NCBI RefSeq assembly: GCF_001039355.2
Contig: NW_019773759.1
Coordinates: 19,108 to 83,107, forward strand
Origin: Lingula anatina
Lineage: Eukaryota > Brachiopoda > Lingulata > Lingulida > Lingulidae
Direction: 5' to 3'
DNA length: 64,000 nucleotides
In this document: in pieces, positions 43,786 through 56,200 of the stretch
Numbering within the stretch: position 1 is the stretch's first letter
Layout: the number at the start of each line of letters is the position of its first letter
Translations under genes and position numbers: made by a program
Notes under the pieces: model-generated
The model's database searches: none
The model's input: only the letters and a program-made list of their open reading frames with translations
Told to the model about the DNA's origin: nothing

Positions 43786-44812
43786 CTCGGTCTGGGGCGT
43801 CTGGTTCTCTGTTTAACTAACCTGGGAGAAAAACGCATGAACTTGATGTAGAGTCCTTTGCTTATATTAAAAAAAAAGACTGAAACGGATAGACGTGGAG
43901 CTGTAGAATATAAATATACCAAGAATATAAACAGAGGTCGTGGAACTCAGTTCGGTACCTACAAGTGCATTGTGTGTCACTGAGCTGTGTTTTTGAACCA
44001 TTTACTTAAAATAATCTTACCTTTTTCTTTTTGGCTTTTGTGTATCTCTAATTACGACTGCATCGTCCGTCACAGGGATAGTAATATTTGCTGTCTTCAC
44101 AAATGCATCCGTTGTAGCTTCGTCGGTTGAGAAGATAGGTGGACCTACTTCCTGTCTAGGATAATTAAACCTTTGTGGTCGTTCGTGTTGTGGCACATGG
44201 TTATATATGCGGTTGGGGTTGGGGTGTGGTCGTATTGCGTGCCATGGGAGATTTGGGTCTACTCTCTCTAATTTTATTTCTATTTACCGTCTTTGTCTGT
44301 CCTGTCTGCTGATGACGTAACCAGTACACTTTCTCTTCTACGAACCACCTCATATTGTGGTAACCATTTTAATGTAATGGGAATGCGTGGCTGGGCCAAT
44401 AAAACTACCTATTCCCCCACGTCGCTTTCGTCGTGTTTGGCTTTGCGTCTAGTCGCTTCTTATTATTATGTTTATATTATTATTATATTTTCTTATTGTG
44501 TTCGCGTGACTCTTTAAGGTTTTCCTGGGCTGGTTTCGAAGCATCTGATAAGTCACTCAGTCTGCCTTCTAGAGCATTAAATGTTCAAATTTTGTCTGTC
44601 TCAGCCATCAAGAGTCTCGTTAATGGCATTCTTGGGCGACTCCCATAAACTTACTCCTGTACGTACTTCTAGCCCCGTGTACCATATAGTACTCTCGGGT
44701 CCCCGTAATACAGTGCATCAGTAAGCGTAACAGATAAGTATACTTTACGACATGAAAAGGGCCTTTGACACTTAGCGTAATATTCGTCTTCATTTCAACA
44801 TAATCTACATAG
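43786..44812. other. ADH-A 5' flank
   Basis: No coding signal. The part next to ADH-A matches the ADH-C 5' flank (about 59563-59790). A stretch at 44238-44309 matches 51946-52015 upstream of ADH-B. From about 44755 the sequence is homologous to the end of SLC25A3-2 intron 2. Confidence 0.65.
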
Positions 44813-45594
44813 GAAAGATCATACGTATGGAGGACGTCTTTATACCTGGCTGCCAGCGCCTCTGTCGAGATCCTCGCCAACATATCTCTCTGCCGCATGT
44901 AATCCGTGAAGGTCAGAATTCAGACACAGCCTGCCTTGTCAACCACACTGAGAGAGGGATTCCCAAGGATTATAAAGGAGGAGGGGTTGAATGAGTAATA
45001 TTTGATTTTGATTTTCCTCTTAGCCGTCCCTCGCCTGCAGACTCGAACTACCGTTTCACGAAGTAAAGATTTAAATGCTAGCTTCATAGCAGCATATTAT
45101 TAGCCAATTATTTATATATTTATTTATTTATTTACTTAGTCTACTTTCTTTATTCGTTAGACAAGAGAGATGTTCAGGAGAATTCTACTGTGTAGGGAAA
45201 CTACAAGCTGAGTCTCCAAAAATGGTAGACCGAACGCTCATTTTCCATCTCGCAATGTTACGAGATATCTTGTATAAAAGATCTGCCCGGTTTAAAAATA
45301 TTTTTGTTATATATATTTTTAAATTCCAGTTTTCTTATACAGGCTTGATCATTAGATTTAAAGATATCATTCATAATTTATCAGAAATTATCATTCGTTA
45401 CCATACAAAATTGGCTCACCTAAATTCGGTAATTGCATTCAAATGTATAACTGATTTCATATTTACAGATTTTAGAAAGGCCTTGTACCGCTGTGGGCCG
45501 TCAGATTTCCTACACCATGATGAAATTTGCCTGCTTTGAGAGGACGGTGGAAGCTCTGTATAAATATAAATACGTTGTGAAGCAACTTTGTGGT
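44813..45594 (+). pseudogene. SLC25A3 remnant 1 (exons 3 and 4, trace of exon 5)
   Basis: 44813-44994 is a full-length copy of exon 3 (182 bp, no indels). It has a TAA where the parents read PMESV, several missense changes and a changed last codon before the donor. 45469 onward copies exon 4 from its acceptor and keeps [15 protein letters not shown]-coding DNA almost unchanged, but it has lost one base in the TGGGCCCGTCAG block (frameshift). After TATAAATAT it passes directly into GAAGCAACTTTGTGG, an exon 5 string, and then into 3' UTR-like sequence near 45610. Exons 5-6 are therefore largely deleted. The intron sequence between the two exons is also homologous to SLC25A3-2 intron 3, so this is a DNA duplicate, not a retrocopy. 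Confidence 0.9.
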
Positions 45595-46192
45595 AAGAAG
45601 GGAAACTTTGTCGGAACAGCTTTATTTTATTTTCAGTCAGAAACAACTCAATTTTCATTTACAAACTCATTGAGTTTTAATAAGTTTATTACATTCGAAC
45701 AACTGAAGGATTACACGTGTTCTGCCATTGGTTTTGTCCAATTAGTTGGGTGTATTGTTTAATAGGCAGATTTGGAGCTTGTATTTTACAATTGTCATTA
45801 TGTCACTGCACATTAAATGCTCAAGTCACCAGCAAGAGTTTTTAACAAGTAAGTGCACATAATTGAACAACTCTAACTAAATACTCTTTTCTAACATGTT
45901 AGTCAATATGATATAAATTTCTGGTTGCTATTACTCCCATCCTTGTTTTTGGCTTGAATATTGCACCACTTATTTTTATTATGAATTTTATTCCAAATGA
46001 TGTATACAATTTTCAACATGCGTGTAGAAAACTTTAAGCAGGCGGAACGTAACTTGTGAATCAACCAGGAGAGCTAAGACCAGGTCAGCTCTCAAACGGA
46101 GTAACTTCATTTCTGAACGTTAGTCGGACTAACATCGGTTTAAGACTGACCTGCTCTGAATACGCCTATAACTCATGACATTCTGCTGGTTC
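45595..46192. other. SLC25A3 3' UTR-like and ADH-B 3' region
   Basis: Diverged copy of 37420-38044. A minus-strand AATAAA at 45975-45980 is a candidate 3' end for ADH-B. No gene was seen. Confidence 0.6.
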
Positions 46193-47179
46193 TCAGTCGT
46201 CCATTTTGAGAAGTGCTCTGCCATTAATCTTGCCATCCTTGAGCATCATCAGAGCTTCGTTGGCTTGGTCAAGGCTGTAGTATGACATTGGGGGAGGTTT
46301 GAGCTGGAAACAATATTTAAAAAATGATCAATCTACGTTTGATCTGGGGACTAGAACATTTATAATCATCTGCCTACACCCCCTTTTGGACGAAAAATAC
46401 TCACGTTTTCCCCGGAATATGCAGATTGGTCGCAAAGCTTTCTTCACTGTGCTTCTTCATCAGCCTAAACCTTGCGACGTTTGGTGAATACATTTTATGA
46501 ACCACACTAGTGATAAAAATAACCCTCTCTCTTCCACTTTAAAGCATAGTAAGTAACAAATTACATGGTATACCTGTTTCTCGGCCACAAGTTTCACGAG
46601 TTCTCTCAGGTGCTGTGGACTGGCAACGTAGACTCCTCTCAAACAGTGAGTCTTACAGACAAATGTTGGAAGCTGTATATTAATACTGCCGCCAAATAGC
46701 CCAATGATGGCCAAAATACCACCCTGCAGATGGAAAGTGATGTTTGAAAATAATGCCATGAATAATGGAGTACAGTATCTTACATCTGATGACTAATCAC
46801 AAGTTCATTTTAAATCAAAATCTGCTGCAAAGAAAATATGAAATAAAAACATCAATAAAATAGACAAAACGCCAAATGTAAAAAAAACCCCTATGAATGC
46901 CACATTGGTGTCACATTGGTGTCATAATTAAAGCACCACTGATATTTAAATTGGAATTGACATTACTAGTTTATTGAACCACTTATTATCAGATTAATCA
47001 TGACATACATACATAATTCAAGCAGTTGAGAGCTCTGCTGGTTGTGATCCCATTATTCACGAGGTCAATTACGGCGTCCACTCCTCCCCCAGATATCTCC
47101 TTCGTACGCTCCACCAGCGTTGCTTCATCCACTGAAAAGGGAATATTAAGCACAGCTGGATTATGCCGAAAGAACTTAT

Positions 47180-47213
<34 letters not shown>

Positions 47214-50200
47214 GTGACATGTTGGATTTGTCGGCCATTTCTGGGATATTCGCATATTTCATTGCCAGGCATTTGCTGGGATAAAACACATTCCTACTTT
47301 GTTAAATTCTCTTGTATTTTATTGTTAGCAACACGACATTCAACAAAATCGTACTGCTGTTGAATTGCAAAATACCTGTTCTACATTGTGTACTCTTGAA
47401 TTAACTTAAACATGTATATTTGTATGCTCTTACTCATTTCTAAAACTTGCTTTTTAATTCAACACAAAATCACCTGTGGGATCCCACAACACGACATCAT
47501 CAGCACCAGCGGCTTTGGCAATTTCTAATTTAGAAGTCTAAAAGGGAGGAGGTTTCATTATAGCAATATTAATTATATAGGAGGAGCCAATCAGCAGTTA
47601 ATAGTGAATGCAATAAAAGCAGTCTTACACCGGTGAAAAAACCTCCGGCGGAAGTGACCAAAGCTTTCTACACCATGCTTGGTCAGAATCAATTAAAAAA
47701 AGATATAGGGCTACATACATTGCTTGTATGTAAAAATATAACAATGACAACAGTCACCACCTTTATGTTACATGAAGAAGTGAACCAAAAACTTTAAGTT
47801 ATATTTGAACTAAGCACCTAATTAAAATAAAGATAATGAATTATATAGACTGAGATTATACCGCGATATCGGCAACGATCACTCTGACATCTGGCGGCAG
47901 AATGGCCTTGGCTATTTGTACACACCACAGCCCCAGTCCCCCTGCGCCGATAACCAGCAGCCTCGCTTTGCCTGTAAGGAGAAATTACATAGCACTAGCT
48001 TTATCACTACTGCAAATATATTTTCACATTTTCAAAAAGCCTTTTTAAATTTTGATTTGAAAGTCAACGCAAAAGCTTTGTGCGGATAAACAGATACGTT
48101 TGTGAAGTCATAAATAAATTAATAAAAACGAAGAAAACCCTGCTGGATTCAATATACTTTGACGAATAAATGGTGTTTGGTTTTATTGAAAAATACCGAG
48201 GAAAGTGCGACAGCTTTCACGTCTACCAAAATGGTGACACAACTACCACAATTGCGCTAGTGTAAAGTTTTCGAAACATGGCATGTCTTTGTGTGGGAGC
48301 ACGTAAAAGGGAGATAATCAGAAAGAAAGATAAGAGAGTAAGGAAAGCTTTATATACCTCTTAGTTTAAGCAGCTCTTTCAATGTTGGTTTTACGACGGT
48401 GACTCCGTGGTAAGTTGTAACACCGCTGCAGGCAATGATAGCCGCCGTGTCCATACCAACCGATTCGGGCACTTTGACGGCATACTTTTTCTCAGGGACA
48501 CTGACGTAGGTTGCGTATCTGTAGCAAAATAAAAATAGAATAGATGCGTGAAACCTTTACCAACGTGCTTATAAACGCTTCATTCCACTGTTCAAAGTAA
48601 ATTGTTTTCAATATCATATCCTTTTGATGGATTCAGAACAATCCACGATCCGCATTTTTGAGAGCATTTACTTTGGGAAATTATGCGTACAAGTATTCAC
48701 TGAGTAGAGGCAATAGGTACTACTTGTAAAGAGTCTTGACAAATGACATACCCCCCGGGTTGCTCCGCTCCAAGCGATCCCTTGATGGTGTCTGGACAGA
48801 GTTGATTGGAGCCGCCACAACATGCGTCACACTTCCGGCAACCAATGAAAGTGTAGATCACAACTCTGTCACCCACTTTGATGTCAGGGTCATCTGATCA
48901 AAGATGCTGGATATAATTGTCATTCAAATCTGTATATTTAATAGTATAATAGAGGATTTTTAAATAAGTTTAAAAAGGGGGCATCAAATCCGAAATATAA
49001 ATTTTCAGTGACCGCGAAGCATCCGGTGTTTATTTTAGGACCCAAAATACACCCTTATCTTCTATCCTGGGTTTCTTAAATACTTAAAACACCACTCACC
49101 TGCACTCGATTTATCTCCCAGTGAGTGAACAACCCCAGATATTTCATGACCTGTTGAGATAAGCAATAATGAATATCTAGAAGCAGAAATTGCGCTATTG
49201 AAGTACGATTAATAATCCGGACGTTTATTTTTGTTGCACCTAAAGATTCATGGAACATTTATGAAACGCGCTAAAAGCAATCTTACAATCTCGTTTGCGT
49301 ATGTGCGTGTGTGCGTTCGTGTGCGAGTTTGCGTGTGTGCGAACAGCGTTGAATAGTAATTGCAAGACCTATATTTTTGGGGTCGTTTCAAAACACTGAT
49401 TTTATGCTAAAGTAAAAGGAGTGGAAACACCCACCTAGTACATAGTTGTGCGGATCGCTAAGGATGGTCATTTCTTTTCCATCACCCAATCCTGTTTTGT
49501 TCTTCCAAAGGTTGACATCAGAATGACAAATGCCAGCAAAACTGGTCTAGAATAAAGCGAATGATTTAGGACTGACTTATTTAGTTGATTAAAAGATTTA
49601 ACACTGGAAATTTAAAGGCATAAGGTGCAATACACTTGCCTTAATATACAGTGGGTTTGCTGAATGATATTTTGGATATGTCAAGTTTGAAACATTGACA
49701 GAGCATCAATTTCTCTTTCCGACTGCCGTGTCAGAGTTCTGACGTGCATGGCTGTCAGGTTGTTCTTGTCACTTCTGTTCTTGAAGAAGGGCCTACATCT
49801 ATTCATCTGACCTCATTCCATTGCCTTCTTAAACCAGTCTAACTAAAGTTGCATAAGTTGTACAAATAATAGTCACAAGTTCAAAGGCTAAATTATGGCA
49901 AAACAATTATAACTGTATAACTGTACAAAAATTATTACGAGATCATGCGCAAAAACCTTCAGAAATATAAAACAATTGGATTATGTGTGCTGACAACGTT
50001 TTAAATGGTAGAAGTTTTGGTAAAGCGATACAAATCAGATTCGTTGGAGGACACCTAGGTCATTAACTCGCTTTTTGCCACCACTTAGAGCACACAAACT
50101 TCAGATAAATAAAAACCCCGTGGGGTAATAAATTCATCATCGTTCAAACACCTACAATATATCAGATTACAGACCAGGGCTCATTAACGCTAGATTATGC

Positions 50201-50979
50201 AATGTCCACACGGCAAAACAGCACAGATTTAGCTGGGAAATGCATTTTACAATTTTCTTTCAATGGATCGCAAAGATCGACGAAATCCTTCATTCTTGTG
50301 CCATTTAGTACAAATATTTATAGAACTAACGTTAAAAGATACGAAGTTGTAATGTTTTGTAGTTATGAATGTAAATATGTACATTCCAGGGCCGAAGGCT
50401 GTGATGAGTTGAGAAAGGGGGAGAGGGGGCTTCCCTCAGAAAATTAAAAAAAAATTATTTTAGAATTTTTATCAAGCATTTGCCTTTTCTCTCCCAGTAC
50501 ACCAGAAGCCTTTGTCTTTTGTATTGTAAGCCTCCAAGAGCAACTGCCAAACTTTGCTTTTTTATCTCATCCTACGCATGGCGCTGCAAAAACCCATATT
50601 TGTTAAAAAGAAACGGAACTGAAAAGCATGCAATTACCTCCGGTGTTTAAAAGTTAGTATTTATAAACTTTTAAAGATTTTAGATACAACCTACATCTAC
50701 CGGTGGTAGTATTAACGCACTTAAAATATGGCAAAAAGATATACATATTTCACTGTCATTTCCAAAGCACGATTTGGGAGCTTTCAACCGTCACCTTGCC
50801 TTGTTAAATTTGTTTCATTTGAAAATAACTAAAACACACTAAATTGTTGCTAAAAGAAATAAAGCGTATACCTTAATAACAAGTCCTTCTGGCGGTGGTT
50901 TGGGGATTGCCTGTTCCACAATTTTCAGCGGTTCCTTGGGCGCTGGAACTTGAGCAGAACGCATCATGGGAGCAGCCAT
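46193..50979 (-). CDS. Zinc-dependent alcohol dehydrogenase-like, copy B
   Basis: Ten exons in transcript order: 50979-50872, 49546-49435, 49150-49100, 48893-48752, 48518-48358, 47971-47862, 47537-47474, 47131-47013, 46723-46574 and 46303-46193. Exon lengths are identical to copy A (1128 nt, 375 aa) with no stop or frameshift. It begins MAAPMMRSAQVPAPKE and ends KMDD. The zinc ligands are kept (GICHSD, GHE, IACSG). The structural zinc loop reads GCRKCDACCGG, with an extra Cys next to the third ligand. The Rossmann GAGGLG and the NAD-favouring Asp (VADIA) are kept. Role and chemistry are inferred as for copy A. The AG that precedes the ATG region as a 5' UTR acceptor in A and C is changed here (ACGGGGGAG on the + strand at 51014-51022), so the 5' end of its mRNA may differ. 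Confidence 0.91.
49547..50871 (-). other. ADH-B intron 1
   Basis: A 1.3 kb intron homologous to intron 1 of A and C but without the 42201-42560 type insertion. It keeps the block with a short G-rich run near 50415-50428. No gene was seen. Confidence 0.75.
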
Positions 50980-52301
50980 CTCAGTCTGGGGCGTCTGGTT
51001 CTCTGTTTAACTAACGGGGGAGAAAACGTATGACCTTGTAGGGTTGTTGGCTAATATTTAAAAAAGATAGAAAGTAACCTTTGAACTGCAGGGACGTGGA
51101 GCTGTAGAATATAACAGTCATTCTTTGCTAGTGGTGCACTGCAGGGGGGCCATAACAAGAATGTTATTTAAATTTAGATAGCCAACCAAATTCTCATGAC
51201 ATCGTTGTGTATGTTTCAATAACAAATCAAAGAAGCTGCATGAGCAAGGAGGATGTTGTTATAAAAGCAAAAAAATAGAAAAAGCAGAAAATATATCGAA
51301 ATAACCCTCAAAATGGCGTCCTTTTTTGTGGAATTTTGACCCTACCTCTATTTAAGAACAGTTTGCTTAGGGTTTGAATGGATTATTGAAGCAGGAAATA
51401 CATGTACTGCAAGAAGATATAATAAACAGAATGTGCAAATTGTTATTTAAATAAAAATTTATTTGAAGTCACTGAAAAATGATCACAAAATTAGCTTACC
51501 TTACGATACATGCGGTGTCCCACCCCGATGAAAATTTCATCTAATCCTATCTTTCCGTATTAAAACTGTTCAATCGTCCAAAGTAGTATGTCGGTTAGTT
51601 TGTGTCACGAAGTCCATGATAATATCAGTTTTCATAAGAATTTCACATTTATTGCTCAGCAAGGTCGATTTTTCTTCACCGCGTCCCAATATAACGTTCG
51701 CAACGCTGAAACTTCAGAGATCGATTTTTATCAGACGACTTTAAAATGCCGCGTGAAAATTATACATCGATAGCGATCTTCTTCCATACTCACTAACTGA
51801 TGACGTCTTACACACGAATGGCTTCTTTTGCACACTAAAAAAACCAGCTCAAACTGGCGGGTGGCCCATTCTGATAACATATCACGCAATGACGCTGTCG
51901 AGATAGGATGCAGGGCACAGGTGTAATTCCCTCGATTTAACCGTCCGTGCCATGGGAGATTTGGTTCTACCCGTCTAATTTTATTTCTTTTTACCGTCTT
52001 TGCCTGTCCTGTCCGCATTTTTTCTGTTGGTTAGGGGCGTTGTAGATATGAAGATATAAGATTTTTTAATTAACCGTTTTAATTAACCGCACATATTAAC
52101 GGGGTTAATTTATGCGGACTTAGACTGCGCTAAAGGAGATTTATTGAAACATATTGCAGGACATCACATCATTTATTTACTGGCAAATTAATTTATTCGA
52201 TTGATGATGTCATCTTGACGTGAACCTCTACGGTTCACCTACATCTCTGTTATGATCGCGGAATGACCGTGATGTTTAACATACCTCTTTTTTTACTCCA
52301 G
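50980..52301. other. ADH-B 5' flank and unit B/C junction
   Basis: From about 51120 to 51940 the sequence resembles neither the ADH-A nor the ADH-C 5' flank and shows no coding signal. 51946-52015 matches 44238-44309. From about 52107 it becomes homologous to SLC25A3-2 intron 5 (about 37030-37192). Confidence 0.6.
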
Positions 52302-52459
52302 GCATGAGGAAAGGACTTTTCCCGATAATAATGATTGGTAACCGCATTGCAGTCGTTCATCTACGATTCAGTCAAAGTCTATTACAGGCTGCCACGTCCA
52401 CCTCCACCAGAGATGCCAGACAGCCTCAAGCCAAACTTGCTGCACGGGGGAAGCTGTGA
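52302..52459 (+). pseudogene. SLC25A3 remnant 2 (exon 6 only)
   Basis: It starts after a conserved TTTTTACTCCAG acceptor and runs to a TGA that matches the parental stop codon. It is nine bases shorter than the 167 bp parental exon. It has lost bases in the [10 protein letters not shown] and GTLTAL coding stretches and one base in SLKAKL (frameshifts). The first Trp codon is AGG. DNA for [16 protein letters not shown] is nearly unchanged. The upstream intron end and downstream 3' UTR are homologous to SLC25A3-2, so it is a truncated segmental copy. Confidence 0.9.
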
Positions 52460-53214
52460 TGATTTAGGGTTTATTTTAGAAACTTGTTTAATGAACGGAA
52501 TTTTTCTAAAATAAGTGTTGTACAGAAGCGTCAAATTGGACTGTGACTGTTGAGTAAGACTAATAAGATACGTAATACCAGTATGTAGGGAAATTTTGCC
52601 TAACAGCTTAATTTGAGGTTCAAACAGAAAACAACGTGATTTTAATAAGTCTACTACATTCGGACAACTGGTGGATTACTCGTGTTCTGACACTGGTTTA
52701 TTCCATAAATCGGATCTAATGTCTAACAGGCAAACTTGGAGCTTTTATTTTACAATTGTCAATTTATCAATGTATTTTGAACTTTCAAAACAGCTGCACG
52801 TTAAATGCTTAAGTCACCAAATAGCGTTTTAATAACACCGGGTAGTGCACATAATAGATCTACTCTAACTAAATACTTTTTCTATGTGATAGATACTCTT
52901 TCTAATACGTTATGAAGGAAATATGACGATAAAGATTTCTGAGTGTCATTACTCCAATCCTTGTTTTCGGCTTGGTTATTGCGCCACTTATTTTTAGTAT
53001 TTAATCTTTTTTTTTGCTTTACACATTTTTAAACATGCGTGTAAAAAACTTAAAGCAGGCGGAACGTTACTTGTGAATCACTCATGCGCGTTCAGACCGG
53101 GTCAGCCCTCAACCGGAGTAACTTAACTGCAGAACGTTAGTCGGAAAAACCTCGGTTTTAGTCTGACCTGCTCTGAACACGCCTTAGAACTCGTGGTATT
53201 CAGTCGGTTGGTTC
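52460..53214. other. SLC25A3 3' UTR-like and ADH-C 3' region
   Basis: Diverged copy of 37360-38044. No coding signal. The minus-strand poly(A) hexamer seen in A and B is altered to TTTAGT here. Confidence 0.6.
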
Positions 53215-56200
53215 TCAGTCGTCCATTTTGAGAAGTGCTCTGCCGTTAATCTTTCCATCCCTGAGCATCATCAAAGCTTCGTTGGCTTGGTCCAGACTGT
53301 AGTATGACATTGGGGGTGGTTTGAGCTGGAAACAATGTTAAAAATGATTCACCTAGTCATAATCAGTCATAACCTATTTGTATGATAAATATTCAGTTTT
53401 TTTTTCGGAACATTTAGGTTGGTCATTTAACTTTCTTCATTGTGCTTCTTCATCAGCTTAACCTTCAGACGTTTGGTAAATATATATTTTATGACCCACA
53501 ATACTGTCGAAATATAACCGCTCTCACCCACTTTAAAGCATGAAAAATAACAAATTACACGGTCTACCTGTTTCTCAGCCACCAGCTTCACGAGTTCTCT
53601 CAAGTGTTGTGGACTGGCAACGTAGACTCCTCTCATACAGTGAGTCTTGCAGGCAAATATTGGAAGCTGTATATTAATACTTCCACCAAATAGCCCGATG
53701 ATGGCCAAAATACCACCCTGCAGATAAAAAGTGATGTTTGAAACACTGCCGTAAATAATGGAATATAATATCTTACAAAACATTATACGTGGCAATAACA
53801 GATTTTGGATTTTATGTCAGGAATAACAATATGTAACTTGGTAAGAGGTGCATGGACAATTACACGTTGCGACTTTTATTATGTGGCAATTGATCTGATA
53901 AACGGTTGACGTTATACGGTTGATTTATATTTCAACTGTAAGTAAAGACGCAGATGGCTTTTAACAGGTTGATTTTTAATTATTTTCAAATGAAGCCATC
54001 CACCACAAAGGGAAATATGCAATAAATACACATACACGTGCACAATGAACGCCAAATGTGAAACAACCCTGTTGAAAACCACCTTGGTGAAAACTTCACG
54101 TATATCAAGGTGTCACTTTTATGGCACCATTGGTATTTAAATTGGAATTTTATAATGACAGTTTATTGAATTATTTATTATTAAATTTATCATGAGATAC
54201 ATACATACATACATACATACATAGTTCAAGCAGTTGAGAGCTCTGGTGGTTGTGACCCCATTGTTCACAAGGTCAATTGCGGCATCCACTCCTCCCCCAG
54301 ATATCTCCTTTGTACGCTCCACCAGTGTTGATTCATCCACTGACAAGGGAATATTAAACACACCGGATTATGCCAAGATAACGTGAAATATATTCAATAT
54401 ACATTCATAAATATAGTATACTGACATGTTGGATTTGTCGGCCATTTTTGGAAAATTTTCGCACATCTTAGTGCCAGGAGTTTTCTGAGATAAAACGCGT
54501 TTCTACTTTATTGATTTATCATGTCCATTTTTTTCTTTAAATTGTATATGTTATTAGCAACACAAAATTCAACAAAACTTGCACTGCTGTTGTACAGTGT
54601 ACCCAGCAATCGCAGACCGTTCTCTGTTTACTGAATACAAAACGTTCCTTCTAGAGTGGCAACTTTTAACTACCACATACCGAGAAGTACTGTTGAATTT
54701 ACCCGAACCCGCATATTTGTTTATTCCCTAGTCATTTTGAAAACTTGCTTTTTTAATTCAACAAAAAAATCACCTGCTGGATCCCACAAAACGACATCAT
54801 CAGCACCAGCAGCTTTGGCAATTTCTAATTTAGAAGTCTAAAAGAGAGGAGGTTTCATTATAGCAATATTAATTATGTAGGAGGGGAAAATTATAGCAGT
54901 TAATAATGAATGCAATAAAAGCAATCTTACACCAGTGAAAAAACTTTCGGCAGATGTGACCCAAACCTTCTACGTTATGCTTGATCAGGATTAACACATT
55001 TTTAAAAATATGGATACATGACATCATACATGTATGTAAACAAATAACAGTGACAAAAGTAAACATCTTCGTAATACGTGCAGTAGTTTACCAAAACTAA
55101 ATGTTATATTAGAACCAAATACCTAATTGAAAATTTCACGTAATTGAAAACATAATGTAAGACTGAGATTTTACCGTAATATCGGCGCTGATCACTCTGA
55201 CATCTGGCGGCAGAATGGCCTTGGCTATTTGTACACACCACAGCCCCAGTCCCCCTGCGCCGATAACCAGCAGCTTCGTTTTGCCTGTAAGGAGAAATTA
55301 CATAGCACTGGCTTTATCACCACTGCGAATATGTTTTCATATTTCATAAAGTTTTTTCCCTATATTGATTTGAAAGTCAACGCCATGGCTAGATTTCAAG
55401 CACAGTTTGTTGCAATCGGAGCTGTGCTGTAGCTTATCTGTGCGGATAAACATACTCGTTTGTGAAGTAAACAAAAATGAATTAATTAATTAAAAAAAGG
55501 AAAAAATCCTGCTGGATTTAATATTCTTTTACGAATAAATGGTGGTTGTTTGATTTTAAGTGAAAATACAGAGAAAAATGGGACAGCTTTCACAACTAAC
55601 ACAATCGCGCTCGTGTAAAGTGTTTGTTTTTCTATGGGAGTTTGTGAGCATGCAAAAGAAAGATCGCCAGCTAGACAGATAAGAGAGTAAAATTAGCTCA
55701 CGTATACCTCTTAGTTTAAGCAGCTCTTCTAATGTTGGTTTTACGACGCTGACTCCGTGGTAAGTTGTAACACCGCTGCAGGCAATGATAGCTGCTGTAT
55801 CCATGCCAACCGATTCGGGCACTTTGACGGCGAACTTTTTCTCAGGGACACTGACGTAGGTTGCGTATCTGTCGAAAAAAAAAGGATAATACAGATGAGT
55901 GAAACTTTACCCAAAGTGTTCATAAATGCTTCACTTCAATGTTCAAAGTAAACTGTTTTAAGTATCATTGCCATTTAATAGCTTCATAATTTGAGCACCT
56001 CATTTTTGAGAGCATTTACGTTGGAGAGAATATGCGTGGAATATTCTAAGACAGTAATAGCTTAGTAGAGGCAATAGGCAAAGGACAGTAGGTACATGTA
56101 CTACTTGTAAAGAGTCTTGACACATGACATACCCCCCGGGTTGCTGCGCTCCAAGCGTTCCCTTGATGGCGTCTGGACAGAGTTGATTGGAGCCGCCACT

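Larger units (their letters stand above)
35688..44320. repeat. Duplicated unit A: SLC25A3-2 3' half plus ADH-A
   Basis: The reference member of a tandem segmental duplication. It contains SLC25A3-2 exons 3-6 (+), the shared 3' UTR region, ADH-A (-) and its 5' flank. Borders are approximate and judged by eye from where similarity to units B and C stops. Confidence 0.7.
44755..52015. repeat. Duplicated unit B: SLC25A3 remnant plus ADH-B
   Basis: The order matches unit A, but SLC25A3 is reduced to exon 3, part of exon 4 and a trace of exon 5 before the 3' UTR-like segment. ADH-B is intact. The 5' flank match to unit A (51946-52015) defines the right edge. Confidence 0.7.

Noticed and set aside
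44813-45594. Processed retrocopy of SLC25A3
   Set aside because: Intron sequence on both sides of the exon 3 and 4 pieces is homologous to SLC25A3-2, which shows a DNA-level duplication.
47176-47212. (TA)n run in ADH-B intron 7 as a possible functional site
   Set aside because: A simple AT microsatellite with nothing conserved in copies A or C.
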